Shown piece after piece: positions 1-9,057 of a stretch of DNA of 64,000 nt. Numbering within the stretch: position 1 is the stretch's first letter; every line of letters begins with the position of its first letter. Source of the DNA: Flaviflagellibacter deserti (GTDB taxonomy: Bacteria; Pseudomonadota; Alphaproteobacteria; Rhizobiales; Methylopilaceae); NCBI RefSeq assembly GCF_042652085.1, contig NZ_JBHSJF010000006.1, forward strand, positions 186,001-250,000, written 5' to 3'. The notes under the pieces are model-generated. The model searched no databases. It was not told the origin of the DNA and worked only from the letters and a program-made list of their open reading frames with translations. Both the position numbers and the translations under genes were made by a program.

Positions 1-2
1 GG

Positions 3-2435
3 AGGGCTCTGGAGCTCGATCCCGTACTCGAAGAAGCACATCGCGCCCTGATCGCGGTCTATCTCTCGAGGGGACAAAGAGCGCTCGCCGCGCGCCAGTT
101 CAAGAAATGCCGTGACCTCCTGTCGTCGGAACTGGGCGTTGCCCCCAGCGAACGCACCGCCTCCATGCTTCGCCCGGCCATCGTCTCCGCAGCCTCGAAG
201 GAGAAGCCGGTACAACAGCCCGAACCCGCCGCGACCGTCCGGAAAAACAATCTGCCCGACCAGCTAGCGGCCTTGATTGGCCGGGACGACGAGCGAAGCG
301 AGGTCGCACGTAGGCTCGAACGATCCCGTGTTGTGACGCTGACCGGATCCGGAGGCGCCGGCAAGACGAGGCTGTCCATCCAGGTCGGCTTCGATCTGCT
401 TGATCGCTTCAATGACGAGGTCTGGCTGATCGAGCTTGCGGCGATCGAGAATCCGCAGCTCGTCGCGGAAAGCATTTGCGGGACGTTGGGCGTGCCGGCT
501 CAGGGCGGCCGGTCGGCTATCGATACGGCGGTTGATTTCCTCGCTCATCGCCGGGCTCTGCTCATCCTGGACAATTGCGAGCATGTGATCGCCGCAGCCG
601 CCGCCATCGCCGAGGCTATCGCGCGGTCCTGTCCCGACGTCAGAATCCTCGCCACCAGCAGGGAGCCATTGGCTATATCGGGCGAGGAAACCTTCCGCAT
701 TCCGAACCTGGGCTTTCCACCAAGCTCCAGGATCAGCGCGAGCGAGGCGCGCCGTCATAGCGCCGTGCAGCTCCTGATGGAGCGCGCATCCCGTCTGGTC
801 GAGCGTTTCGAACTTACCGATGCGAATGCGCCGGCCATCGCCCGGATATGCCAGCAGGTCGACGGCATTCCGCTGGCGATCGAACTCGCGGCGCCGCGGT
901 TGAGGGCCATGGCTCCCGAACAGCTGGCGGATCAGCTGCACAACATGTTCTCGATCCTGACCAGCGGCAGCCGGACAGTGATGCCGCGCCACCAGACCCT
1001 GAAAAACCTGTTCGACTGGAGCTATGGACTGCTCAATTCGCAAGAGCAGGCACTTCTGAGACGGTTGTCGATATTTGCCGATGGCTGGCGCCTCGAAGCC
1101 GCCGAATGGGTCGCCACGGCAGAGCCATTGGAGCCGGGAAGCGTCGTCGATCTTCTGGCGTCGCTGATCGACAAATCCCTGGTCGTCGTCGACCTCTCGT
1201 CGCGCGAACCCCGTTACAAACTGCTGGAAGCGACGCGCCAGTACAGCTGGGCGAAACTGGTGGAGGCCCGGGAAACGGGACTTCGTCGGCATTTCGCCGA
1301 ATATCTGATCAGCTATTTCTCGTCCGCCGAGGCGAGCTGGCCGACCATGTCCACGTCAGTCTGGCGGGAACGGTACGAGCCGGAGCTCGACAATCTTCGG
1401 GCGACGCTGGAATGGGCCTTCAGCGAGGAGGGCGATGCCACGCTCGGAGTCGAGCTCGCCGCCTACGGCATCCGCCTCTGGAACGAATTGTCGCTTCTCT
1501 CGGAGCGAGGCCGGTGGGTGGAGACGGCCTTCGCGCGGCTCGACGAGGGCCATTATCCGGACACCGCCGCGCGTCTTTGGCTGGGACGCACCTCGGTCAG
1601 CGCGCACGGCGATCAATCGAGTATCCAGGCCGCCGAGAAAGCGGCCGAACTCTATCATCTCGTCGGCGACAGCCTTGGAGAGGGGGAGGCGCTGGCGAAA
1701 GCCGGCGCCGCGAGAATGAGGCCGTCGGACACGGCATCCGCGAGCGACCGTTTGCGGGAAGCGGGCGAGCTGCTCGAGCCGATCGGGCCAACGAAGCAGC
1801 TCTGCGACTGGCTCAGATCGCTGGCCGTAGGTGCGTATTTCGACGGCGATTTCGACCGTGCCCGGATACTCATCCGCCAATCGCTCGGTCTCGCCCAGGA
1901 CATCGGCGATACCCACGGCACAGTGAACGCGCAGATCGCACTTGCCGAACTCGAACTCGTCGCGGGCAATCCGGAACAGGCCGTCATCGTCGGTCGCGGC
2001 GTTCTGGAGGGAAACCGGGCCAATCGCCGTCAGATCGTGCTCGGCCTGGGTAATCTCACCTCTTATCTCCTCGTCACCGGACGGGATGACGAGGCCATCA
2101 CTGTCGCAAGCGATGCCCTCCGGGAAGCACAGGGCCTGGGTTGGCCGGCAGCCGTCGTGCGGATGGTCGAACATTGTGCGCTGATCAGCTGCCGGCTCGG
2201 CGACGTGGAAACGGCAGCCCGGCTGATCGGCTTCGGCGATGCCTTCTATGCCAAGGGCACCGCCAGCCGCGAGCACACCGAACAGGTGAGTTACGACGCA
2301 GCCGCCGCATGCATGGCCACGATGACGCCTGGCCAGGCCGCGGCATTGAAGGCGGAAGGATCGGTCTGGACGGAGGGGCAGGCGGTCCGGGAGGCCGGGC
2401 GTATCTTGCGGTCTCAGGACGGCGCGCGTTGCTGA
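3..2435 (+). CDS. SARP-like transcriptional regulator (BTAD + NB-ARC-type ATPase), 5' end outside the window
   Basis: The reading frame is open from base 3 to a TGA at 2433-2435 (810 visible residues), so the gene starts upstream of the window; the ATG at 165 is internal. Residues before it (ALELDPVLEEAHRALIAVY, then an ELGVAPSERT ending) match the C-terminal end of a bacterial transcriptional activator domain (BTAD). An ATPase module follows, with a Walker A motif (GSGGAGKTR, bases 345-371), a Walker B-like LLILDNCEHV and the LATSREPL sensor motif common in large ATPase regulators. The rest is helical, TPR-like repeat sequence. The DNA-binding domain should lie upstream and is not visible. 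SARP-type regulators are best known from actinobacteria; in proteobacteria their targets are mostly unknown. Its 3' end overlaps the convergent SURF1 gene by 22 bases. Confidence 0.85.
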   Translation, partial: RALELDPVLEEAHRALIAVYLSRGQRALAARQFKKCRDLLSSELGVAPSERTASMLRPAIVSAASKEKPVQQPEPAATVRKNNLPDQLAALIGRDDERSEVARRLERSRVVTLTGSGGAGKTRLSIQVGFDLLDRFNDEVWLIELAAIENPQLVAESICGTLGVPAQGGRSAIDTAVDFLAHRRALLILDNCEHVIAAAAAIAEAIARSCPDVRILATSREPLAISGEETFRIPNLGFPPSSRISASEARRHSAVQLLMERASRLVERFELTDANAPAIARICQQVDGIPLAIELAAPRLRAMAPEQLADQLHNMFSILTSGSRTVMPRHQTLKNLFDWSYGLLNSQEQALLRRLSIFADGWRLEAAEWVATAEPLEPGSVVDLLASLIDKSLVVVDLSSREPRYKLLEATRQYSWAKLVEARETGLRRHFAEYLISYFSSAEASWPTMSTSVWRERYEPELDNLRATLEWAFSEEGDATLGVELAAYGIRLWNELSLLSERGRWVETAFARLDEGHYPDTAARLWLGRTSVSAHGDQSSIQAAEKAAELYHLVGDSLGEGEALAKAGAARMRPSDTASASDRLREAGELLEPIGPTKQLCDWLRSLAVGAYFDGDFDRARILIRQSLGLAQDIGDTHGTVNAQIALAELELVAGNPEQAVIVGRGVLEGNRANRRQIVLGLGNLTSYLLVTGRDDEAITVASDALREAQGLGWPAAVVRMVEHCALISCRLGDVETAARLIGFGDAFYAKGTASREHTEQVSYDAAAACMATMTPGQAAALKAEGSVWTEGQAVREAGRILRSQDGARC

Positions 2436-3184
2436 CGCTCTTCCCGGATCAGGACCACTGCCCAGACCGCGAGGAGCGCCGCAAGACCGAACCAGGTCAG
2501 CGCATAGACGAGGTGGTTGTTCGGGAAGGAGACGACGGTGAGACCGCCGACCGGCCCACCGGGGGCGGAACCCTCGGCATCGATGAAATAGGGAGCGGTG
2601 TCGGCCAGTCCGCGCTTCGCCGAGATTTCGGCGACGTCGCGCGAATACCAGCGGTCGCTCGCGGGATCGTTGGAACGCAGGAACCCGCCCTTCGGCTCCG
2701 TCATCCGCATCAGGCCCGTCACCGATGTCTCGCCCGAGATCTGGCCGGACGCGCGTTTCGCCGGGTCTTTCAGGTCGGGCGGAACGAAGCCGCGATTGAT
2801 CAATACGACGAAGCCGTCATCGGCCTTGAAGGGCGTCATCACCCAATAGCCGCCGCCGAGTTCCGTCGACGCCTGAACCAAGGTCTCGCGGTCGTTTCGG
2901 AACATGCCGCTGACCGAGACGCGCCGGTAGACGTCATGAGTCGCATCCACATGAGGCCAATAGGCGGGACCGGGTGCGGGCACGGCAGCCGCGTGGATGC
3001 GCTGCTCGACGGTTGCGATCAGGTCGAGCTTCCAGACGCGGCGCTGGAGTTGCCAGATTCCGAGTGCGGTGAGTACCGCGATCCCGAGCATGATCGCCGC
3101 CGCGAGCAGAACCGTCGCCGCCCTCGATCGAGTCCGCTTCGGGTGGCCGTCGTCCAACAGGTGGTGTCCGGCCAAGGCCGTCAC
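2414..3184 (-). CDS. SURF1 family cytochrome oxidase biogenesis protein
   Basis: The 256-residue protein has the SURF1 layout: an N-terminal membrane helix (around residues 15-40, ending in GIWQLQRR), a periplasmic domain and a C-terminal helix (LVYALTWFGLAALLAVWAVV). SURF1 proteins help assemble heme-copper oxidases, probably at heme insertion. I chose the GTG at 3184 because it overlaps the cyoD stop in a GTGA junction; the first ATG (3244) would overlap cyoD by 64 bases and add a non-conserved leader. It is the last gene of the cyo operon, which fits a dedicated assembly role. No cyoE heme O synthase gene is in the window. Confidence 0.88.
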   Translation of the reverse strand: MTALAGHHLLDDGHPKRTRSRAATVLLAAAIMLGIAVLTALGIWQLQRRVWKLDLIATVEQRIHAAAVPAPGPAYWPHVDATHDVYRRVSVSGMFRNDRETLVQASTELGGGYWVMTPFKADDGFVVLINRGFVPPDLKDPAKRASGQISGETSVTGLMRMTEPKGGFLRSNDPASDRWYSRDVAEISAKRGLADTAPYFIDAEGSAPGGPVGGLTVVSFPNNHLVYALTWFGLAALLAVWAVVLIREERQQRAPS

Positions 3185-3558
3185 GGCATTTGACTCATGT
3201 CCTGCATCGGCATCATGTTGGCGTTGAGGTGGTACATTACCCACAGCGAGCCCGAGAGCGCGATCACCACCAGAACGAGCGTGAAGATCAGCGCCATCAT
3301 CGTCCAGCCGCCTTCCGACTTGGCGTTCATATGCAGGAAGAACACCATGTGGACGATGATCTGGGCGAAGGCGAAGCCCATGATCGTCAGGGCCGTCGCC
3401 TGCTGGTCACCGAGCGCGCCGGTCATCACCAGCCAGAACGGGATCGCGGTCAGGACCACCGACAGGCTGAAGCCGATCAGATAGCTCTTCAGCGTTCCGT
3501 GGCTCTGGCCGTCCTCGTGGCCGTGTGAACCGTGATCGGCATGGGTTTCGGCGCTCAT
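3181..3558 (-). CDS. cyoD: Cytochrome bo3 quinol oxidase subunit IV
   Basis: The 125-residue protein has a His-rich N-terminus (HADHGSHGHEDGQSH) and three membrane helices, as in CyoD. Subunit IV is a small non-catalytic subunit that aids assembly of the copper site. The ATG at 3558 overlaps the cyoC stop (ATGA), which decides the start; a longer open frame to 3639 lies inside cyoC. The HMVFFLHM stretch is typical of the family. Confidence 0.92.
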   Translation of the reverse strand: MSAETHADHGSHGHEDGQSHGTLKSYLIGFSLSVVLTAIPFWLVMTGALGDQQATALTIMGFAFAQIIVHMVFFLHMNAKSEGGWTMMALIFTLVLVVIALSGSLWVMYHLNANMMPMQDMSQMP

Positions 3559-4187
3559 CGCAGCATTCCCATCAGATAGACGAAGGTGAAGACGCCGATC
3601 CAGATGACGTCGAGAAAGTGCCAGAACATGCTGAGGCACATCAGCCGGCGCTGGTTCGCGGCGATCAGGCCGTAGCGGCCGACCTGCACCATCAATGTCA
3701 CCAGCCAGATGATGCCGAAGGTGACATGCAGGCCGTGCGTTCCGACCAAAGTGAAGAAAGACGACAGGAAGGCGCTCCGCTGAGGCGTCGCACCCTCATG
3801 GATGAGGTGGGCAAATTCGTAGAGCTCGATACTCAGGAAGGAGAGGCCGAACAGGCCGGTGATCGCGAGCCAGATCTGGGTCTGGCCGACGCGGCCTTTC
3901 ACCATCGTCAGCATGGCGAAACCGTAGGTAATCGACGACAGCAGCAGCATCGTCGTGTTGAGCGCCACGAGCGGCAGGTCGAACAGATCCCTGGGCGAGG
4001 GGCCGGCGGCATAATTGCTGCCGAGCACGCCGTAGGTCGCGAACAGGACTGCAAAGATGAGGCAATCGCTCATCAGATACAGCCAGAAGCCGAGCATCGT
4101 GCTCCGGCCCTCGGCGTGGTCGTGCTCGTCGGCGAGATAGAAGACGACGTCGTCCGTCATCACGGCGGAGGCGGCTTTGCTCGCCAT
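3555..4187 (-). CDS. cyoC: Cytochrome bo3 quinol oxidase subunit III
   Basis: The 210-residue protein belongs to the cytochrome c oxidase subunit III family, quinol oxidase type, with about five membrane helices (for example FWLYLMSDCLIFAVLFATYG near residue 34 and GTHGLHVTFGIIWLVTLMV). It supports the catalytic subunit in the inner membrane. It starts 2 bases after the cyoB stop and overlaps cyoD by 4 bases, so translation is probably coupled. Confidence 0.94.
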   Translation of the reverse strand: MASKAASAVMTDDVVFYLADEHDHAEGRSTMLGFWLYLMSDCLIFAVLFATYGVLGSNYAAGPSPRDLFDLPLVALNTTMLLLSSITYGFAMLTMVKGRVGQTQIWLAITGLFGLSFLSIELYEFAHLIHEGATPQRSAFLSSFFTLVGTHGLHVTFGIIWLVTLMVQVGRYGLIAANQRRLMCLSMFWHFLDVIWIGVFTFVYLMGMLR

Positions 4188-4189
4188 GG

Positions 4190-6193
4190 TCAGGCCTCAG
4201 CGGCGAGGAGACGCGTCCGCTCGCCCTCCTTGCGCACGACCTCCTCCACGGGGATGTGGAAGTCGCGCTTGTAGTTGAACGTATGGCCGATCGCGACCGT
4301 GAGCAGCGTGATGAAGCTGAGCGCGGCGAGCCACCAGATGTACCAGATCATCGCGAAGCCGAAGACAACGCTTATACCCGCGAGGATAATGCCAGTGCCG
4401 GTATTGCTCGGCATGTGGATGGGGCGGAAGCCGTCGAGAGGCCGCTTGTAGCCGCGCTCCTTCATGTCCCACCACGCGTCGTTGTCATGCACGACCGGCG
4501 TGAACGCGAAGTTGTAGGCGGGGGGCGGCGAGGAGGTCGCCCATTCGAGCGTGCGGCCGTTCCACGGGTCGCCGGTTGTGTCGCGCAATTGTTCGCGGCG
4601 CATCACGCTGACGGCGATCTGGATCAGGAAGCAGGCGATGCCGAGCAGGATCAGGAAGGCACCGAACGCCGCGATCACGAACCAGATCTGCAGCGACGGA
4701 TCGTTGAACACGCGCAGACGGCGCGTCACGCCCATCAGGCCGAGAACGTAGAGCGGCATAAAGGCGAAGTAGAAGCCTGAGACCCAGAACCAGAACGACA
4801 GCTTGCCCCAGAACGGATCGAGCTTGAAGCCGAACGCTTTCGGGAACCAGAAACTGATGCCGGCGAACAGGCCGAACAGCACTCCGCCGATGATGACGTT
4901 GTGGAAGTGCGCGACCAGGAACAGGCTGTTGTGCAGCACGAAGTCGGCCGGCGGCACCGCCAACAAGACGCCGGTCATGCCGCCGATCACGAAGGTGATC
5001 ATGAAGGCGACCGTCCACATCATCGGCAGCTCGAACCGGATGCGGCCGCGATACATCGTGAACAGCCAGTTGAAGATCTTTGCGCCCGTCGGGATCGAGA
5101 TGATCATCGTCGTGATCCCGAAGAACGAGTTCACGCTGGCGCCCGAGCCCATAGTGAAGAAGTGGTGGAGCCAGACGAGATAGGACAGGATCGTGATGAC
5201 GACCGTCGCGTAGACCATCGACGAGTAGCCGAACAGCTTCTTTCCCGAGAAGGTCGAGGTGACTTCCGAGAAGATGCCGAACGCCGGCAGGATCAGGATG
5301 TAGACCTCAGGATGGCCCCAGATCCAGATCAGGTTCACGTACATCATCGGGCTGCCGCCGAAGTCGTTCGTGAAGAAGTTCGTGCCGATGTAGCGGTCGA
5401 GCGAGAGCAGGACGAGAACGGCGGTCAGGACCGGGAAGGCGGCGACAATCAGCACGTTGGTACAGAGCGCCGTCCAGGTGAAGATCGGCATCTTCATCAG
5501 CGTCATGCCCGGCGCGCGCATCTTGACGATGGTGGCGATCAGGTTGACGCCGGATAGCAGGGTTCCGATGCCCGCGATCTGCAGCGCCCATATGTAATAG
5601 TCGACGCCGACATCGGGGCTGTAGCCGATGTTCGACAGCGGCGGATAGGCGAGCCAGCCGGTCCGAGCGAACTCGCCGACGAACAGCGAGGTCATCACGA
5701 GCACCGCGCCCGAGACCGTCATCCAGAAGCTGAAATTGTTGAGGAATGGGAACGAGACGTCGCGCGCGCCGATCTGCAGCGGCACAACGAAGTTCATCAG
5801 GCCGGTGACGAGCGGCATGGCCACGAAGAAGATCATGATCACGCCGTGAGCGGTGAATATCTGGTCGTAGTGATGGGCCGGGAGGTAACCCTCCGAACCA
5901 TTGAACGCGACCGCCTGCTGCAGGCGCATCATGATGGCGTCGGAGAAGCCGCGCAGCAGCATGACGATGCCGAGCACCATGTACATGACGCCGATGCGCT
6001 TGTGATCGACGCTCGTGAACCATTCCTTCCAGAGATAGCCCCAGAGCCGGAAATAGGTGAGGGCGCCCAGGACCGCGACGCCGCCCAGCGCCACGACCGC
6101 GAAGGTCGCGACGAGGATCGGCTCGTGGAGGGGCAGGGACTCGATCGTGAGTCTGCCGAAGATTAGCTTCTGAAGGTCGAGGTCGGCGGGCAT
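4190..6193 (-). CDS. cyoB: Cytochrome bo3 ubiquinol oxidase subunit I
   Basis: This is the catalytic subunit of the heme-copper quinol oxidase: it reduces O2 to water with electrons from ubiquinol and pumps protons across the inner membrane. At 667 residues it has the usual CyoB length. Visible ligands are His116 (low-spin heme), HPEVY with His294 and the cross-linked Tyr298, the His343-His344 CuB pair, and HFH with His429 and His431 for the two hemes. The K-channel YSSMV motif is also present. It sits between cyoA and cyoC in the expected order. Confidence 0.97.
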   Translation of the reverse strand: MPADLDLQKLIFGRLTIESLPLHEPILVATFAVVALGGVAVLGALTYFRLWGYLWKEWFTSVDHKRIGVMYMVLGIVMLLRGFSDAIMMRLQQAVAFNGSEGYLPAHHYDQIFTAHGVIMIFFVAMPLVTGLMNFVVPLQIGARDVSFPFLNNFSFWMTVSGAVLVMTSLFVGEFARTGWLAYPPLSNIGYSPDVGVDYYIWALQIAGIGTLLSGVNLIATIVKMRAPGMTLMKMPIFTWTALCTNVLIVAAFPVLTAVLVLLSLDRYIGTNFFTNDFGGSPMMYVNLIWIWGHPEVYILILPAFGIFSEVTSTFSGKKLFGYSSMVYATVVITILSYLVWLHHFFTMGSGASVNSFFGITTMIISIPTGAKIFNWLFTMYRGRIRFELPMMWTVAFMITFVIGGMTGVLLAVPPADFVLHNSLFLVAHFHNVIIGGVLFGLFAGISFWFPKAFGFKLDPFWGKLSFWFWVSGFYFAFMPLYVLGLMGVTRRLRVFNDPSLQIWFVIAAFGAFLILLGIACFLIQIAVSVMRREQLRDTTGDPWNGRTLEWATSSPPPAYNFAFTPVVHDNDAWWDMKERGYKRPLDGFRPIHMPSNTGTGIILAGISVVFGFAMIWYIWWLAALSFITLLTVAIGHTFNYKRDFHIPVEEVVRKEGERTRLLAAEA

Positions 6194-6204
6194 TTAGGGG
6201 CTCG

Positions 6205-7338
6205 TCAGGACGGCCGCTCGGCGACGGGCGTCGTCGAGGGAGTCTCGGAAGGCGTGGAAGAAGGGCGCAGCGGGGTCTTTTCGATCACCGGCGTCATGTT
6301 CGTGGGCGCGGAAGCCTGCTCGCCCGTATCGCAGATCGCTGCGACATAGGTTTGCTCGGGTCCGAGGACCGAGCCACGGCGGGCGTATTTGTCGTAGGTC
6401 AGCGGCAGGACGTTGTTGACGCCCGCCATGCCGAGCCCACCCTTGGCGTCGATCGCTGCCATGTCGCTGATGCACATCTTGCCGGGCTCGACGCACATAT
6501 TGACGATCGCCTTGTAGAGATCGGCCTGGACGCTCGCATATTTGCGGACGGGCTCGTTCTCGCTCGGGCGTTCCAGCGCGAGATAGTCGGTGCGGCCGAG
6601 CGCACCGCCGGTGGCCTTTACCTCTTCGGTCCACTTTGCGAAGTCGTCGTTAGAGAGCCCATGGAACGCGAAGCGCATTCCCGAGAAGCCGGAACCGCTG
6701 TAGTTCGCCGAGAAGCCTTCGTAGGTGCCGGCCTTGTTGATGATGGCGTGGAGCTTCGTCTCCATGCCCGGCATCGCATAGATCTGGCCTGCGAGGGCGG
6801 GGATGTAGAAGGAGTTCATCACCGAGGAGGAGGTGATGCGGAAGCTGATCGGTCGATCAACCGGCGCGGCGAGTTCATTGACAGTCGCGATGCCATATTC
6901 CGGGTAGATGAACAGCCATTTCCAGTCTAGGGCGACGACGTCGACCTCGAGCGGCTTTGAATCGTCCGGCACCGGCCTGCCCTCGGCGGTGCGGTCGAGC
7001 GGACGGTAGGGATCGAGCAGATGCGTGCCCATCCAGGTCAGCGCGCCGAGACAGACGATGATCAGGAGCGGGGCCGCCCAGATGACCAGTTCGAGATGGA
7101 TCGAGTGGTCCCAATCGGGCTCGTAGCGGGCGTCCGTGTTCGACTGCCGGTAGTGCCAGGCGAACAGCACGGTCAGCGCAATCACCGGTACGATCACCAA
7201 GAGCATCAACAGGGTCGAGGCGACGAGAAGATCGCGCTGCTGGCCAGCAACATCTCCCGAAGGGTCAAGCACCACCGCGTTGCAACCGCTCAGCAAGACA
7301 GAGAGCGAAAGCAGTGCGAGGATGCGGAACCGGTTCAA
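6205..7338 (-). CDS. cyoA: Cytochrome bo3 quinol oxidase subunit II (lipoprotein)
   Basis: The 377-residue protein starts with a lipoprotein signal (lipobox LSGC, Cys19), then two membrane helices and a periplasmic cupredoxin-like domain. The Cys and His pattern of a CuA site is absent, which separates quinol oxidases from cytochrome c oxidases and supports the bo3 assignment. The C-terminus is longer than the E. coli protein and rich in Pro, Thr and Ser. It is the first gene of the cyoABCD-SURF1 operon; its promoter should lie in 7339-7504, which carries a perfect palindrome. Confidence 0.95.
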   Translation of the reverse strand: MNRFRILALLSLSVLLSGCNAVVLDPSGDVAGQQRDLLVASTLLMLLVIVPVIALTVLFAWHYRQSNTDARYEPDWDHSIHLELVIWAAPLLIIVCLGALTWMGTHLLDPYRPLDRTAEGRPVPDDSKPLEVDVVALDWKWLFIYPEYGIATVNELAAPVDRPISFRITSSSVMNSFYIPALAGQIYAMPGMETKLHAIINKAGTYEGFSANYSGSGFSGMRFAFHGLSNDDFAKWTEEVKATGGALGRTDYLALERPSENEPVRKYASVQADLYKAIVNMCVEPGKMCISDMAAIDAKGGLGMAGVNNVLPLTYDKYARRGSVLGPEQTYVAAICDTGEQASAPTNMTPVIEKTPLRPSSTPSETPSTTPVAERPS

Positions 7339-7403
7339 GGCGAGAATCTCGTCGGTGCGAGTGAATTCGGGCTTGAGCTAGAGCCGTTGGCACTGCTGCA
7401 CCA

Positions 7404-7420
7404 TTGGACAGTTTGTCCAA
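7404..7420. promoter_or_regulatory. Perfect inverted repeat between cyoA and the MHS transporter, probable operator
   Basis: TTGGACA-GTT-TGTCCAA is a perfect 7-base inverted repeat with a 3-base spacer, lying 65 bases upstream of cyoA and 84 bases upstream of the divergent transporter start. A 10-base palindrome AATACGTATT follows at 7435-7444. The length and symmetry fit a dimeric helix-turn-helix regulator (TetR, GntR or MarR type). No such regulator gene is adjacent, so the binding protein is unknown. Confidence 0.5.
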
Positions 7421-7504
7421 CCCGACTAAAGACCAATACGTATTTTGGAACCGGCCGTGTTGGAATCGACTATGTCATTACTGAAAATTCCTTGAGATTT
7501 GACG

Positions 7505-8845
7505 ATGAACGCGAAGCCAGCCGTGCCGATGACCACCCTTGAGCGCGATGTCCGCGCCATGCACGCGCGTCATCATGGCGGGGTCGATCCGAGCGAGATT
7601 GCGGTCGGCGTCATCATCGGCCGGACCTCGGAATTCTTCGACTTCTTCGTCTACGCGATCGCCTCGGTCTTGGTGTTTCCGAAGCTGGTCTTCCCGTTCG
7701 TCGATCCGGTGACGGGAACGCTCTATTCCTTCGCAGTGTTCGCGCTCGCGTTCGTCGCTCGGCCGGTAGGATCGATCATCTTCCTCGCCGTCGACCGCGC
7801 CCATGGCCGCGGCGTCAAGTTGACGATCGCCCTGTTCCTGCTCGGAAGTTCTACGGTCGCGGTTGCGTTCCTGCCGGGCTATCAGGAGATCGGCTGGGGC
7901 TCGGTCCTGCTGCTGTCGCTGTTCCGGATCGGGCAGGGGCTCGCACTCGGTGGCGCATGGGACGGTCTCGCATCGCTGCTTGCCCTGAACGCGCCCGAGG
8001 ACCGGCGCGGCTGGTACGCGATGATCCCGCAGATCGGCGCGCCGCTCGGTCTTCTGGTCGCCAGCGCCCTGTTCGCCTTCTTCGTCGGCAATCTGTCGCC
8101 CGGCGACTTCATGAGCTGGGGTTGGCGCTATCCATTCTTCGTCGCCTTCGCGATCAACGTCGTGGCGCTTTTCGCCCGCCTACGCATCGTCGTCACGCCG
8201 GAATACACCGAGCTCTTCGAGAAGCAGGAGCTCGAACCTGCCGCCGTCGGCGAGACGCTGCGGCATGAGGGGCGCAATGTGGTCATCGGCACCTTCGCGC
8301 CGCTGGCCACCTTCGCGCTGTTCCACATGGTGACGGTGTTCCCGCTGTCTTGGATCTATCTCTTTACGAACGAGGGGACGAGCCGCTTCCTTGCCATCGA
8401 GATGATCGGCGCGGTGTTCGGCCTCATCGCCATCGTTGCGTCGGGCCGCCTCGCGGATGAGTTCGGACGGCGTTCCATGCTCGCCGTCTGCGCCATCGCC
8501 ATCGCTGTCTTCAGCGGTTTCGCGCCTCAGCTCCTTGATGCCGGCGGGCTCGGCGAGGCCACTTTCATGATACTCGGTTTCGTTCTACTTGGCCTGTCGT
8601 TCGGCCAGTCCTCGGGCGCGGTTGCATCGAATTTCTCGATGACCTACCGCTATACCGGAGCGGCGGTGACGACTGACCTTGCCTGGCTGTTCGGCGCAGG
8701 CTTCGCGCCGTTCGTCGCGCTGTTCCTGTCGAGCCGCCTTGGACTGATGTCCTCCGGTGCGTATCTGCTGTCCGGAGCCGTGTGCACGCTCGTTGCGTTG
8801 CTCTGGAACCGCCAGATCACGCTCGGCGGAAGACCCTCTTCCTGA
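7505..8845 (+). CDS. MFS transporter, metabolite:H+ symporter (MHS) family
   Basis: The 446-residue protein has about 12 membrane helices and the MHS-type opening (IIGRTSEFFDFFVYAIASV) and early loop (FVARPVGSIIF, DRAHGRGVKLT). MHS carriers import organic acids, osmolytes or other small metabolites with protons; the substrate cannot be read from the sequence. I used the ATG at 7505, with a weak GAG 8 bases upstream; a TTG two codons earlier (7499) is possible. It is divergent from cyoA and shares its 166-base intergenic region and palindrome. Confidence 0.88.
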   Translation: MNAKPAVPMTTLERDVRAMHARHHGGVDPSEIAVGVIIGRTSEFFDFFVYAIASVLVFPKLVFPFVDPVTGTLYSFAVFALAFVARPVGSIIFLAVDRAHGRGVKLTIALFLLGSSTVAVAFLPGYQEIGWGSVLLLSLFRIGQGLALGGAWDGLASLLALNAPEDRRGWYAMIPQIGAPLGLLVASALFAFFVGNLSPGDFMSWGWRYPFFVAFAINVVALFARLRIVVTPEYTELFEKQELEPAAVGETLRHEGRNVVIGTFAPLATFALFHMVTVFPLSWIYLFTNEGTSRFLAIEMIGAVFGLIAIVASGRLADEFGRRSMLAVCAIAIAVFSGFAPQLLDAGGLGEATFMILGFVLLGLSFGQSSGAVASNFSMTYRYTGAAVTTDLAWLFGAGFAPFVALFLSSRLGLMSSGAYLLSGAVCTLVALLWNRQITLGGRPSS

Positions 8846-9057
8846 AATTTGTTAGGCCGCTAAGCCCATCCTGATCGGATTTTTCGGGAAGAACGGCCAA
8901 AACACAGCAAGGCGAGCCAAGTCCGCCATCCCTCCAAGCCTAGGTGACCCGATGCAGCGCTCGCTGCCCGGCAAGGCCGGTTGCTTCACAACATCGTCGA
9001 AAGCCCAGCTGGCTGAACACATCCCGTCGCTGCCCTTAACCACCTCTTTCCTTGAGG

